Shown: positions 13,061 to 24,708 of the stretch, in pieces
Numbering within the stretch: the first letter of the stretch is position 1
How the letters are laid out: each line of letters starts with the position of its first letter
From: Gymnogyps californianus
Taxonomy: Eukaryota; Chordata; Aves; Accipitriformes; Cathartidae
Assembly: GCF_018139145.2 (NCBI RefSeq)
Contig: NC_059480.1
Location: 16,368,428 to 16,432,427 of the forward strand
Reading direction: 5' to 3'
DNA length: 64,000 nucleotides
Made by a program: the position numbers and the translations under genes
The notes under the pieces: model-generated
The model's input: only the letters and a program-made list of their open reading frames with translations
What the model was told of the DNA's origin: nothing
Database searches by the model: none

Positions 13061-15099
13061 CAGCTGGGAAGCCAAAGGAAATTAGCAGACGGGGAAATAT
13101 TGTTGAATTCTATATGGGAACACACCTAAAGAGTTTGTCCATAGTGATGTAAAGCTTTCTCAGACAAAGAAATAGGCTTTTGAGTATAAAATTACAGGTG
13201 TAGCAACGTTTGTGCAACATCTGCACCAGGAGACAAGTCATTTTATTAAGTCACATAGTAAAGAAGCTCCAAGTCCCCCACACGCTCCAGCAGGAACACA
13301 GTGTTACTTGCAGAGAACACAAGTTTTCACTTTGCAGGGACTCACTACAGAGTGTCTCTGCCTTTGATCCGTACATGCTGGTCTCATTCGCTGGCACTAC
13401 GAGTTCTGCTTAGATTTTTTTCCCCTTTCGGCCAACTCCAGAGAAAATACGGTGCCCAGAAAACCACGATCACTGCTACCCAATTTCCATTTGGCACCAG
13501 CTAAACTAAATAACTGTTTGTACTCAGATACAGGTCTGCCCTCGAGCAACAACTTCAAACTAAAGTCAGAAAAGCTCCTCCTAAATTGGCAGCTATGAGA
13601 TCTCCCTGGCAGCAAGTCTGAAATTGGACTTCAAATTTGCATGTTCCTGAGTATTTACAGGACTTCTGGATCATGATCTAAATCCTAATCTTCATCCCCA
13701 GCTCCCTTTCTGAGTTAGGTACAAAACCACTGACTGATCCAGACACTTTCAAATCTGAGCCCAATTCCTTTGAATTTTCATGAACATGGTCTCATCTTTT
13801 GAAATAACCTGCACTTGCTACAAACCAAAGCAGTCACTGTTTTTCGCAGTGAGGAATGATGACACTGCCTTGAGAAGGTGTCCACTGTCCCACACTGCTT
13901 CGCTGGGTAAAGAACAGAGCAGAGCTGGATCTTGAAACAGGGAAGCACTAAATCCTGGTTCTTATTTCCTCCAAAGCTGTTTTGCACCATGCAGACACAC
14001 TTATAAGGTGTTATGCTGGGCTTAAGTGCTGCTTCCTTCAGATGTCTCTCTCGCACTATTAGAGTGATACAAATGAGAATTTATTGAGAATTTAAGCCTG
14101 AACGTTTAGTTTCAGTTCTTTATCTAATGTATATATCACAACAGAGATGCTGACATAGGGATCTCAATAAAATCCTATTCCTATTTGGTTAAATAGCATG
14201 CAAAGCTTTCAGCCAGAGAAGGTCCCCACAGCCAAATACAAAGCAAGGCTTTGGTCAGAAATCCACTGTAAGAGCAGCTTTAATAGCCTGAGAATTTATC
14301 CCTCCACCTCCTCTAGATGACTTAACTAGAGATTAACATCTCAATACCCTGAATCTGAATCAGCGCTTCCAACCTGCAGCAGTGCAGTCAGCCAGGTGAG
14401 CTCAAACCACCTTCAGCAGCAGCGTGAGGTCTCACGGGGGCCTCTCACATTCTGGTCCCCAACTCACCTGGAGCTGCAGCATCCTCTCACAGGAGGTGAT
14501 AAGAAATAGCTGAGGTACGAGCACTTATTTAGCCTCAAAAGTCATTTCTGCTCTAACCAGCTAACTACAGCTTAAAGCACAGCCTCTGCTAAGAAAAGCT
14601 ATTGCTGTATCAGTGAATTATATTCCACGCTGTTGTGTACAGATTGACTTTACCCACTAATTAACTGTTCTAACTCATTATACTATAGGAGCGACAATGA
14701 TAATTGCCATGTGCATCGTGGTATGACACCGGAGCCACGAGCCAGCCAGCACAGCAGCGCATGACAGAATGTGAGCCATGTCTCACTGTTCCAGGCCCTG
14801 GGCCATGCTCCAGCTGCAGCCTGGTCATAGAAAAATTAAGAGTCCTTTTCAAATTTAGATCGTGCTGCCCAGGATCTGGCCCAGGCAAGTTATGAAAACC
14901 TCCAGGAACGGTGATTCTATAGCCTCTCTAGCTTATCATGTTTGGGTTTTTTTTTTTTCCCTCCCCTCATATCTAGCTGGAATATAACTTGTCCCAGCTT
15001 TTGACCACTCTGAGTCCTTTCACTATGCATGTCTGAGAAGAGTTGGCCTGTCTTCTCTGTACTCCCCCATGGCAGTGGAAGACTGCCAGACTCCCTTAG

Positions 15100-15365
15100 C
15101 CCTCTCCTCCAAGCTAAGCAAACCCAGCTCCCTCACCCTCGTGTGCTCCAGCCTCCTGACCAGCTTAGTGGCTCTCCTGCTAGATTCTCCAGTTTGTCAA
15201 CAACTTTCTTGCACTGTGAAGACCAAAACTAGATGCAGTACTTCAGACGCAGCTTTGCTAGTGCCTAGTAGAGGTCACTAACCATCTCTCTCAACCTGCT
15301 GACTGTGGCCTTGCTAATGCACCCCAGTATACAGATTGCCTTCTCTGCCCACTTTTGCTTTGCCT
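15100..15365 (-). mobile_element. CR1 LINE fragment
   Basis: Read on the + strand, it shows the antisense CR1 words in order: AAACCCAGCTCCCTCA, GTGCTCCAGCCTCCTGACCA, AGATGCAGTACTTCAGACGC, GTAGAGGTCACTAACCATC and CCCAGTATACAGATTGCCTT. CR1 is the dominant LINE of birds and reptiles. The copy is diverged and truncated at both ends. Confidence 0.85.
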
Positions 15366-16309
15366 AGATAGTCATAAAATAACCCATTTGTTGGCTGTGT
15401 GAAATCATTAATCTCTGGAGTTCTTTCTGCTGGCTATTATTAAAATTGCTATCTTTCTATGCTCAGCATTTCCAGTTAAGCAAACTGTAAGAACCCTAAA
15501 ATTGTTTTAAAAGTCTGGACAGCAATAAGCCCACTCTTCCTTGAGACCATGTAAGTCCATGAAAAAAAATAGCTTCTAACTACACTGTTCTGAATCCTGC
15601 GGCATAGCCCAATTCACTTACGAAAGACCAACAGATGGACAGAAAGAGACACCCTCCTCCCCCCTTTAGCTGGTATCAATTCCCATTAAATACTCTCCTG
15701 TGTCCAGACTATGCATGCTGACCACTCAATGCAGACAAAATTGCAATCCACCTTGATGAACTTCCTAACAAGTTGTGCACGTCTCCCTCCTTGTTCCTCT
15801 ACCATTCACACTCTCTCTCTAAATGTCCCTCTAATTAATTCCATATTAAGCACTGAAAATCTGCAGGGACCTCTCAGACATCCCTTGTCCCTTTCTGTAC
15901 GGACCCTCCGGGTCCCCAGTGGTAAGCCCACTGGTAAAAAGCTGACATCTGTGCGGCAGCTCACAGGCTGCAATTTCAGGTATAGCATGTGTTGCACCTT
16001 GAACTACCGTCTCATTTCAGACCCCACCATTGAGACCAATTAAGTACAGAGCATGCAAGGAGCCGACCGAGTGTCGCGTGCTAACTATAACCACAAGGAC
16101 TTAGAGGCCACAAATCCGTTATTACCAAGCTGTTCCCGACAGCAGCATGCTGCCTCCTAACAAAAAGAATAGATTAGGATCAAGCAAGTCTCCCTCTGGC
16201 TTGTCAGTGGGACTTTGGACCACACCTTCCACCCAAAACTTTCCTCTTCTCCTGCTTCTGAACACCTAGGCAGCTCCAGGCTAGCAAGGTGGCTGCTGAG
16301 TCAAGCATG

Positions 16310-16960
16310 AGCTGAACCATATGTTCATAATTAGTAAACTTCTTGCTTTGTCGCTAGAGGCACTATCAATAAATCAGCGACAGCCCGTAGTGGCCTTAGG
16401 AGATGCAACGAGCCACCCCCAGCCAGCACGGAGCCCTCCCCTCCGCACAGGCGACTGGCCGTATTTCATTCCAGCTGCGGCATTGTGCGGTGAATTAACT
16501 TTATCCTCAATTTAAAAAGCCAGCATGAAATCAAAAGAGACTTGAGAAAAAGAATAAAGAGAAATAAAGAAAGAGAAGAGGAAGGGGTGGGAGGAGAGGG
16601 AAAAATCCTAGCAGGTCAACTCAAAAAAAAAAAAAAAGTCTGGTGAGTGACAGTCTATAGTGATGGCCCCGCTTAACCCATTGCTGCAAGGCTGGTTGTT
16701 GGCAGCACATTAACTTTCAAAGCCATTCTGCCTCTTATTCCCCGGCGCTGTGGTCGAAGGTTTCTTGTTACACGCTGAAGGGGGGAACCAGTGATATAAT
16801 TGTTTTTAAACCAGTCAAACATAGTGTTAAGTAACAGCCTAGACAGTGGGTAAAGCGGAGCAAGAGCCAACAGCGGCAGGGTGAGACAGGCTGGCTGGAA
16901 ACACCGTCTCGAGGCAAGCGTGCCGCACAAAGCACTGCGTACTTGAGCAAATAGTGGCAT
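16310..16960. promoter_or_regulatory. Candidate regulatory element with scattered CpG
   Basis: Two unique blocks (16310-16540 and 16660-16960) flank a purine-rich tract. They contain TEAD-like CATTCCA, RUNX-like TGTGGT, homeodomain-like TAATTAG and more CpG than neighbouring DNA. No exon was recognised. Confidence 0.22.
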
Positions 16961-17059
16961 GACTAGGGTATATCTTGCGAATAACCCAATCTCCAGCAGA
17001 GTACATGGCAGTCATCTGTGCTCACTGCTCCACTTTGAACCTCAGGAGATGCCGTTATT

Positions 17060-17176
17060 AAAAAAAAACAAAAACAAAAAAAACACCAAAAAAACCCACC
17101 ACAAACACACCCAAAACAACAACATTTGGGGTTTTTTTTGGTGTGTGGTGTGTTAGGTTTTGTTTTTTTTTTTTAA
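17060..17176. repeat. A/C-rich tract followed by T/G-rich inverted counterpart
   Basis: An A-rich segment with CACC and CCACC interruptions (17060-17122) is followed at once by a T-rich segment with GGTGTG and GGGG interruptions (17126-17174). The two halves are roughly reverse complements and could fold as a long imperfect hairpin. Simple-sequence origin is likely. Confidence 0.7.
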
Positions 17177-18669
17177 AACATGAGTGAAAAGAGCAAGTTA
17201 GAATAGGTTCAGTGATGGTCCAGACCTAGGTATGCCACACTATAAAAGTTCTTGTGTTTTCAGTTTGTTGATACCAGATTGAGATCAGATATTCCCCCTG
17301 ATTTGGGAAAGCACATGGCAATAGTCACACTGCCTGGTGTAAGCCAGGCTCCCTACAGGCAATGGAGAGTGCTGGAGACTTCTAGAAAAGTGACCCACAA
17401 CACTTGAATCTGGAGCCTGCCTATCCTAAGGTCCTCTCACCTCCACGGACTACAGAGTTACTCAGGCAATCTGAATATCACCCACAACTAAATGCTTAAA
17501 CGCTTGTAGTTAACTGCTAGTGCAATCATCCTGCCTGCCTGGAGGTTTAACTGAAACAAAGCCTATGCTTGCAGTGCTCCCATTGGCAACTTTTATTTGG
17601 TTAGAGATGCACTTGAAGAGTTTGGTGCTGTAAGGCGGAGGAAGTGCTACCGCCCTCCCGGGGCTGATGGAGCCTGTGAAGATGCAGCCGTGAAAGAATT
17701 CCTTTCCCCTGTTTCTGCTCTTTTTGCACCAGCCTCTCGTCTCCAACAGCCCTGGCCCTTCAGCAGCCTTCTCGGGCTGCTTCGCTGCTGTGCTTATCCC
17801 ACCTGCTTCCTTGCTGCCTCCTGGCCCCTCCAGTCTCCTTTGCAGGAGAAACTGGCTGCTCTTGCTAGCAGGCTTCTCTCCCCTTCTCAGCCTACTCTCT
17901 ATCACCAAGGGAGGCATTTTGCCTCCTTGTCTGCAATGGAGCTGCTCGGATTTGTCAGTTCACTTCTCTACTGTGTATGTGCACACACAAATCCTATGAA
18001 ATCAAAACATCCCTGAGGGGCAACTGAGGCTCAGGCAAACCCCAGAGAAGTCTGTATACAGGATGGGATGACATGTCCAGGCTGTAGTTCTGAAAAGTCT
18101 TGGAAGCTTCTGCCTAATCTTGGAAAGACTCAACTCCACAACCACTTTTCCCCTCTCCCCTTTTTCTTTCTTTCTTTAGAAAGTCCCTGGAAGTTCCCCA
18201 GGTGCCTGTGCATACCCAGAAACACCTCCCCTCCCCACACCCCAGCGCTTCTGCCCCATTCAGATCCAGGACCTGGCACTGTCTCTCAGGCAATCTCAGA
18301 GCAAACCTGACATCACCCAGCTGGACAGGTCTCCTCACTGACATGTGATTCCGGTGTCTTCTTCCCTTTGAACACCTGTGGGGAGCACTAACTGAATCCC
18401 CAGCCCCAATCCTACTCCTAACTCCTTACTTTCAAAGATTGCAGCAGGACTGACTCCGGTCTTCTGAAATGCCAGATAAGAAATGGTTACAGCGCTGCTA
18501 CCTCCTGATCTTCCTGATTTATTCTGCTATAGAAGCTGCCTGGCTGGTTACCTAGGCTCATCCCTTCTAGATTGATGGATTCGGGAGAGCTCCTAGCCAC
18601 AAAGCCACAGGCACACCTCAAGTCTCTTGCAGAGGAATTCAAGACTCTTCACCGCAAAAAGAAAGCAAG

Positions 18670-18900
18670 AATAACTTCATAGTCCAGTGGTTAGGATACA
18701 ACTCCCAGAAAAAAAAAACAACAACAAAAAAAGTGCTTCCAGCACTGCTTTGGATTTTACAGTAAACATTTACTGGATAAAACCCACGAACTGCTGCTAG
18801 TGCAGAAATGAGAGCCCAGTCCCTCTCTTCCACACAGGTGCTTTAACTGATAGGCTGGAGCCCTGGTCTTGTTTGAGTATTCCCTCTTTACTAGGAGGCT
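18670..18900 (-). mobile_element. tRNA-derived SINE-like relic with A-rich insertion
   Basis: AGTCCAGTGGTTAGGATACA resembles a tRNA A-box region. AGGTGCTTTAACTGATAGGC further on resembles the antisense form of the same motif found in old amniote repeats. An A-rich tract (18708-18732) sits between them. Family and orientation are uncertain. Confidence 0.3.
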
Positions 18901-20549
18901 CTTCTACTTCATTTTGATGCATCAAAAAAGCAAAAGAAACCCCCAAACCTATGGATGTGTCCCATATAATTTTAGCAGAACACTTCTAAATTTTAGATCA
19001 CTTGTCAAACCTATTAACTGAAATTTCCGGTTTAGTCCAAGAAAGGGGAAACCAATTATTTTAGATTTTTTTTTCCTCACTGCTTCCCATTGCCATGTCA
19101 CCAACACTGATTCTCCCTCTAACACGATCTCTTCTGTCACTGACACACCTGAATTCAAACTAAACAAAACAACATTGTTCTGAAAGAAGTTGAATTTTAA
19201 AAACCTGGACATAATTAAAAATCAGACTTCTAAAAACCACAAAAAGGTAAAGAGGCACCACTGATTTTAACAGAGTTCCTTGATCTTTTTGTTTCACATT
19301 AAGTAGTTTTGTCACAGGCCCCTAACCTCTTCAGGGGAAAAAAAGCACCACAAAAACAAAACCCCAAACGAAACAAACAACCAAGAAGGATGTTAAACCT
19401 GATTATCACAGCCAAACTCCCATGCTCAGGAAATTGCACCCAGCTTGCACACATGCACATTTCAAATGCAAATGTTCTGCTTTCCTGTCTTGCGGTACAG
19501 TGCCTGGTTGCTTGTCGGTGATAAACACAACTTTACTCTTCCCCAGAGAAAAATGAAAGTCATCTAGTCTGCAGAGTTTGGAAAGCATGTGGAAATATGG
19601 ATGCTAGTACCTCAAGAGTACCTGACCACTGACGAACTCCTTTCAGGAAGGGACAGCTTGGCATCTCCATCCTACTCAGTCTGAGCGATAGCTCAGCAGG
19701 TCTAGCAGGGGTAACATGGCCAAATGACTGTATTAATACAACAGCTGTATGAGCAATATTAACACCACACTCGCAAAGAAAGAGTAATCACTAATTGCAG
19801 ACCCTAAGAAATCAATGTTTAAATGAAAGCTGAGATCCTGATATAAAACTGCAAAATCTATCACTCTATTCCTTTATTTTTTCAATGGCATTTATAAATG
19901 AACTGTTAGATGAAGGCTTTAATAGTAACTGCTAGTAGCTTAGGAAGACCATTCAGTGAAAAGCAGAAACAGACTTTCATGAAGTTTTTCTTCAGAACAT
20001 GACTGAAAGGAAGCTCCTAAATCTTTAATTATTATCAAAATATACACTTCAGAACCTAATTTTAGAAATCCAGTCTGCAGAATCTGAGTACACAGCTCTG
20101 TGCTACCTCCATGCTATGTTGTTTTTCTATAGTAGAGATATTCCAGAATATTAAAGAGTTGTCTTAAGGCTCAAGTTTCTGGGACTATATTTACAGAATT
20201 ACCTAAGAATGTCACCTTAAAAGATCTCAGAGATGCAAAAAAAGCCCAACCCTTTAAAATTTGAACTTTGGTAAATCTAACAATAAGAGGCAAAAATGTA
20301 AAAAAAAAAAAATTATTCTATAGTTTGTCTCAAGACTCGAGGAGTATGATTTATGCTATTTTAACTCTTTACACTGACAATACTGATTTCAGTATCAAAA
20401 AAAGCTTTTTTCATTTTGATTCAAAAAACAGGATGACAGCAATATTGCTCCAGTGAGGGCAAATACACAGATTTACGTCATTAGACAAAATTAACCAATT
20501 CTTTCAGATTTAGAAAATGCTGGTGAAAGAATATAAGCTGTGGGGAGGT

Positions 20550-20586
20550 AAAAAAAAAAAAAAAACAAAAACCACACACAAACAAA
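20550..20586 (+). repeat. A-rich low-complexity tract
   Basis: A run of about 15 A passes into CAAAAACC and CACACA words. No element body was recognised beside it. Confidence 0.8.
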
Positions 20587-21829
20587 CTATGGACCTAGAC
20601 TTATTAAGGGAAGTAACCTGGTGAATAACTGTGCTCAGTGAATAAGTGGAAGACAATTGCTGGCTGCTCGCAGGCTGTCCCAAAAACAAGTTAGCCTTTC
20701 TCCCAGCTTTAGTATTTGGGAATATCAGAATTTTCTTACACAACACCATCTGAGACGGAGGTTGAGCAGAGCCTTATGCTTCTATATTGCTCAGTTCCCC
20801 CCTGCCTCAAAACTTAAATCCATTTATAAGAACCTGAGTGAAGGCTCCCTGATTTACCGCACTGAACAGATCAACTTCTTGATCTGCACAGATGGGACCA
20901 GAGGGAAGGATGCTAGCAAGCCCTCTAGTGTCCACCTACTGCATGCTTCTATAAAACACACTGACATCCAGGAATGCATGAAAACCAAAACACTTTCAGC
21001 AATAAGCTATCCGTCTGAATTCATGGTACCAAACCACATCTTTGAAACAATAAAGTCTATAATTGGTGTTACTCTTGAAAATAAAACTGCCAGCATTACA
21101 GAGGGCTATTCCTCAGTAAGAACATATAATGTAGTATCTTCCTCATCACACATTTGGGGTAAACAAAGAGATAAAAGTGAATTATTGAAGGCCACTTTGC
21201 AGGCCAGCAGCCAACCCAGAAATGAGCACTGTAGAGCCTTTCAGTTTCCCAATGAAGTATTTTGTTCCGTGGGGCCACATGTCCTTTGTGCCTGAGGCAC
21301 CAGGTGTGCTTGCCCAGACCCTTCCTCATAGATTAGTATCTCCTGGGCACTGGAGATTACAGCTAGGTCTAAGCCCTATCACCGATTCCCCCCTTGAAAT
21401 TTGAGGAATCACAAAACAACATCCAACAGCTAACAGTAGCATCCTAGATTAAATTAGGTCACTTCAGATGAACCTGTTTCTTTTCAAACAACAGTACACC
21501 TTTCCCCCTCTACAAGGGAAGTCAGTGAACGTCGACCTGAGCCAACAAGGGTCCCAATGTGCATGTCAGGAGGCTGCTGAGCTTCAGTGCTAGCCATGGA
21601 TGACAGACCAGTCGTTGGGGGTTCTGTGGATGGCAAGAGGTCTCATTTCTGTCTGACTAGAAAAAGAAAGATGAAACAGAACCCACAGGAGCTTCCGGGC
21701 AGCTCAACAGCTGCCATTTAAGTCTCTGTTCCTTCCAGTCATGTCAGGAGGCTAGGACACAAGAACCTTGAGCCAAGAGAAAAAGTCTCCTCTCCAAAGC
21801 CTGCTCCGTTGCACTGTACTAACCTCCTC

Positions 21830-22500
21830 TTTCTTTCTCTGCTGCACTATTACAGTTTGCAATGGAATCGTAAAATTACAGTAAGGCATCGATGAATCCT
21901 GCTCTCTCATCAAGGGGCAGTTAAAAACCAAAGATTTCTCATTTCTTATTCACTCCGAGGCCTTTTTACACTGTTTTGGCACAGTACAAGGCTGCCAAGT
22001 GGATGCAAACCTTTCCCCCCCACCCCTTTCACCTCCAGGATAGCATAAACTGTAACTGGACAAAAAAAATCCTGTTTGCAGTTATTCTCCACTGCACATC
22101 ATTGCTGCAAGGGAACCCACACTGCCATTGAAGTGTGTAAACTTTTGCTTAAAATTAAATTTCAGCAAAAATTCAGGGGAGAAAACAGCTCTGATGTGTT
22201 TTGAATGGAATTCTTCTTTTTAAAAGGCTTTGGGATTTGGAAGACATTTACTCTTTTAATCCATTATATCAAAATCATTGACAAAATCACAATGAAACAT
22301 TTTGTTCCTTCCTAAAAACAAAAACCAAAGAGGGAAAAAAAAATCTCTCACAGAGAATTAAAAAGCATTCAGGTTTCATTCCAACGAGCTGGGCGTCAGG
22401 ACCTCAGCATTCTTCAAGAAAAGAGATTATTGTCTCCAGCCAGCTCTGGTGTAAGCCTGTAAAATCCTCTGCCAATCTTTTAGATGAATTACCAGCCAAC
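21830..22500. promoter_or_regulatory. Candidate conserved non-coding element
   Basis: Unique, moderately AT-rich sequence with words such as AAATTACAGTAAGG, CATCGATGAAT and TGGAATTC, and without convincing frames. It has an enhancer-like appearance only; no comparison was possible. Confidence 0.18.
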
Positions 22501-23664
22501 TAATTCCTTTTCATCACCAGTTCATCGAACACTACCTGCATGGACTAGGGGCTGGAAATTTTATGTATACAGACAGAGCTGTTTTACTAGAATATCTCCC
22601 TAGTGACTTACTGTTTTAACTCAGCCTTTGAATAGTGTGCACAAAAACCCCGACATCTTTCTCGGCTCGTGACAACAACATCCTTCACCTTCTGACCCCC
22701 GACACATTTCCACACGTCCTAGGATCTTTCTTTCATTATTGATTAGGGAAGGCAATGCCATACAGCTCTGCAACGAAGAGATGCCCTCACATATATTTAC
22801 TCAGATCAGAGACCTCTGCCAAACCTCCCAACTGCCAGCCAAGAATGGAAAGTGCCCAGCTCTACACCCAAGGAGAGATGGAGGGGAGCCAGACTGCCAA
22901 CTCCTGAGCACCAGCCAAGAGGAAAAGCACTATTAAATAGGTGAAGCCCAGTACATAGGTATTGGCAGCACGGTGCACATCGGAGGAGCTCACAGGCCAG
23001 GTTATGAAGCAGGCAGATGCACGCATCAGTGGCTGATTAGACACAGGGCCCCATTCAGCTCTGCATCTGGTCCCATGAAAATTCATCCTAATTTGGATGA
23101 AACCTGTGAGCTAAGCTTTTCTGGCAGGTCTCCCTGCAAAATAGTTTGACTTCAATAGAAAACACCATGGAGAAAAACATGGCTTTTCAGCACACTGGTC
23201 TTTCTCTCATAGACTCAGCAATTTGCCCCAAACCATGATGGTCAACACTCATAACATAGTCAAGAGAAACTGTTTCTATCATCTGGTATTTAACCATGGG
23301 ACTACCTCAGTGCATTTGTTTACCCCACTGAATCACTCTTCTGTGATGAAAAGGTTACCTAGCTGCAGCATGGCAACTCAGTTCAGTGGTAACCTGGATG
23401 GAGGAACATCAACACAAAAGTAGCATGCTGCTGATGCCAGACCAAGAATAGGCTTCTGTTCCAAAACTACATCAAGGTTTATGTTAAAACTCCCATCCAA
23501 TTCGCCCCCAAAACTCATGAAAGGTTTTCTGTTCACAATTAATATTGCTCTTCTGGAGCCCAGTGGTCACAGCCAAGAACAAAGGGACTCTTTTGGCCAG
23601 GGGCTATGCGAGTACATTTTTGATTACAGAAATGTAAAATCTAAGCAGACACACCACTCCTGAT

Positions 23665-23860
23665 TGATAGATGAGGAGCTGAAACACAAAGACGCAGAGA
23701 CTGACTTGGGTCTACACAGTAAATGGGTGACGTTCTGAGGTTTCAGACCTCACGTTTTAGGTGCTGCTATAAAACTGTGTAACATCAGACCCAGGAGTAG
23801 GGTCTGATTCTCTTCCATACACCAATTAGATTGGCAAGAGTAACAGATTCCCACCTGTAG
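23665..23860 (-). mobile_element. MIR/amniote SINE-like relic
   Basis: GATGAGGAGCTGAAACACAA followed by GACTTGGGTCTACACAGTAA parallels the antisense MIR pattern GATGAGGAAACTGAGGCACA ... GTCACACAGCTAGTAA. The following GGTCTGATTCTCTTCCATAC is also a common phrase in old sauropsid repeats. Strongly diverged. Confidence 0.45.
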
Positions 23861-24589
23861 TTTTCAGGAGAACCCATCAGCTTGTCGAAAGCCAGACCCG
23901 AGATCTGTATCTCTTTAGGACCTCATTTTTATGATACAACTCCAGCCACTCAAAATGAAAGGGCAAGACGTATGCAATACATAGGGACTGGGATGCATTC
24001 TGAGATAACATGCCCATAGGACACTAAACCAGTGCAATTAGTGTCCTCTTCAGACAGAAGATCAATATACCCAGTAGAATTAATGAAAATATTCAAAAGA
24101 AAACTCCAGAATGATAAAAAGCATTATTCTATTTATTTTAATACCACAACGCTCTCCCTCTCAATGACATTCTGTAGTAGTGAATTCTGTAAACATACTC
24201 TGTGCTACATAAACCCAGCACTTTTTCCATTTGTCCTTCCATTTCAGGAGATGCTTCCTCATTCCTGTACCTGGGGCTGTAATGAACTGCAATCTAGAGG
24301 GCTGTGAAAAAATAAATGGTCAACCACACTGATGAAAGACAAGGTCTATCTACTAGAGGTGCGTTAAGTGCTTCTCAGATGGTCAGGAAAACAGAAAAAC
24401 GATCACACAAAATCAGACAAAACCTGCATAGATTTTTGTTTATAAGCACATCAAAATGGCAAGCACATGGGATAGAAAAGAAAAGCTAAAGTCCAGAAAT
24501 GGCACAAAAGCCACAAATCTCCATGAATAAATTTAGATCAGAAATTAGAATAACATTTTGAACAGTCAAGGATTAACAAGCAGTACCAG

Positions 24590-24708
24590 TGTCACAAGAG
24601 AAAGTACTGGAGGGCTGGCATTGAAGTTTTATGAACTGACTGCCTAACTAAAGCTGGAGATAGGACAAGACAACCCAAGAAGTCCCTTCTAGTCCTAGAT
24701 CTTCATGA
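24590..24708 (+). mobile_element. CR1-like 3' end, degraded
   Basis: GATAGGACAAGACAACCCAA then GAAGTCCCTTCTAGTCCTAG resembles the CR1 3' phrase GACTAGATGACC ... GGTCCCTTCCAGTCCTA. Only this short 3' part is recognisable. Confidence 0.4.

Larger units (their letters stand above)
8396..15099. other. Intergenic DNA with two candidate regulatory stretches
   Basis: No gene was recognised. Stretches at 10310-10640 and 12600-13060 are listed separately; elsewhere I see only unique-looking sequence with short open frames. Confidence 0.55.
15366..21820. other. Intergenic DNA with a candidate regulatory region and simple repeats
   Basis: No gene was recognised. It holds the CpG-containing stretch at 16310-16960, the A/T hairpin-like repeat at 17060-17176, a SINE-like relic at 18670-18900, an A-rich tract at 20550-20586 and a stop-free but unrecognised frame at 20657-21295. 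Confidence 0.55.

Noticed and set aside
18680..18705. tRNA-Glu-like A-box phrase AGTGGTTAGGATAC
   Set aside because: There is no B-box at the right distance and no cloverleaf. It is better explained as a tRNA-derived SINE relic.
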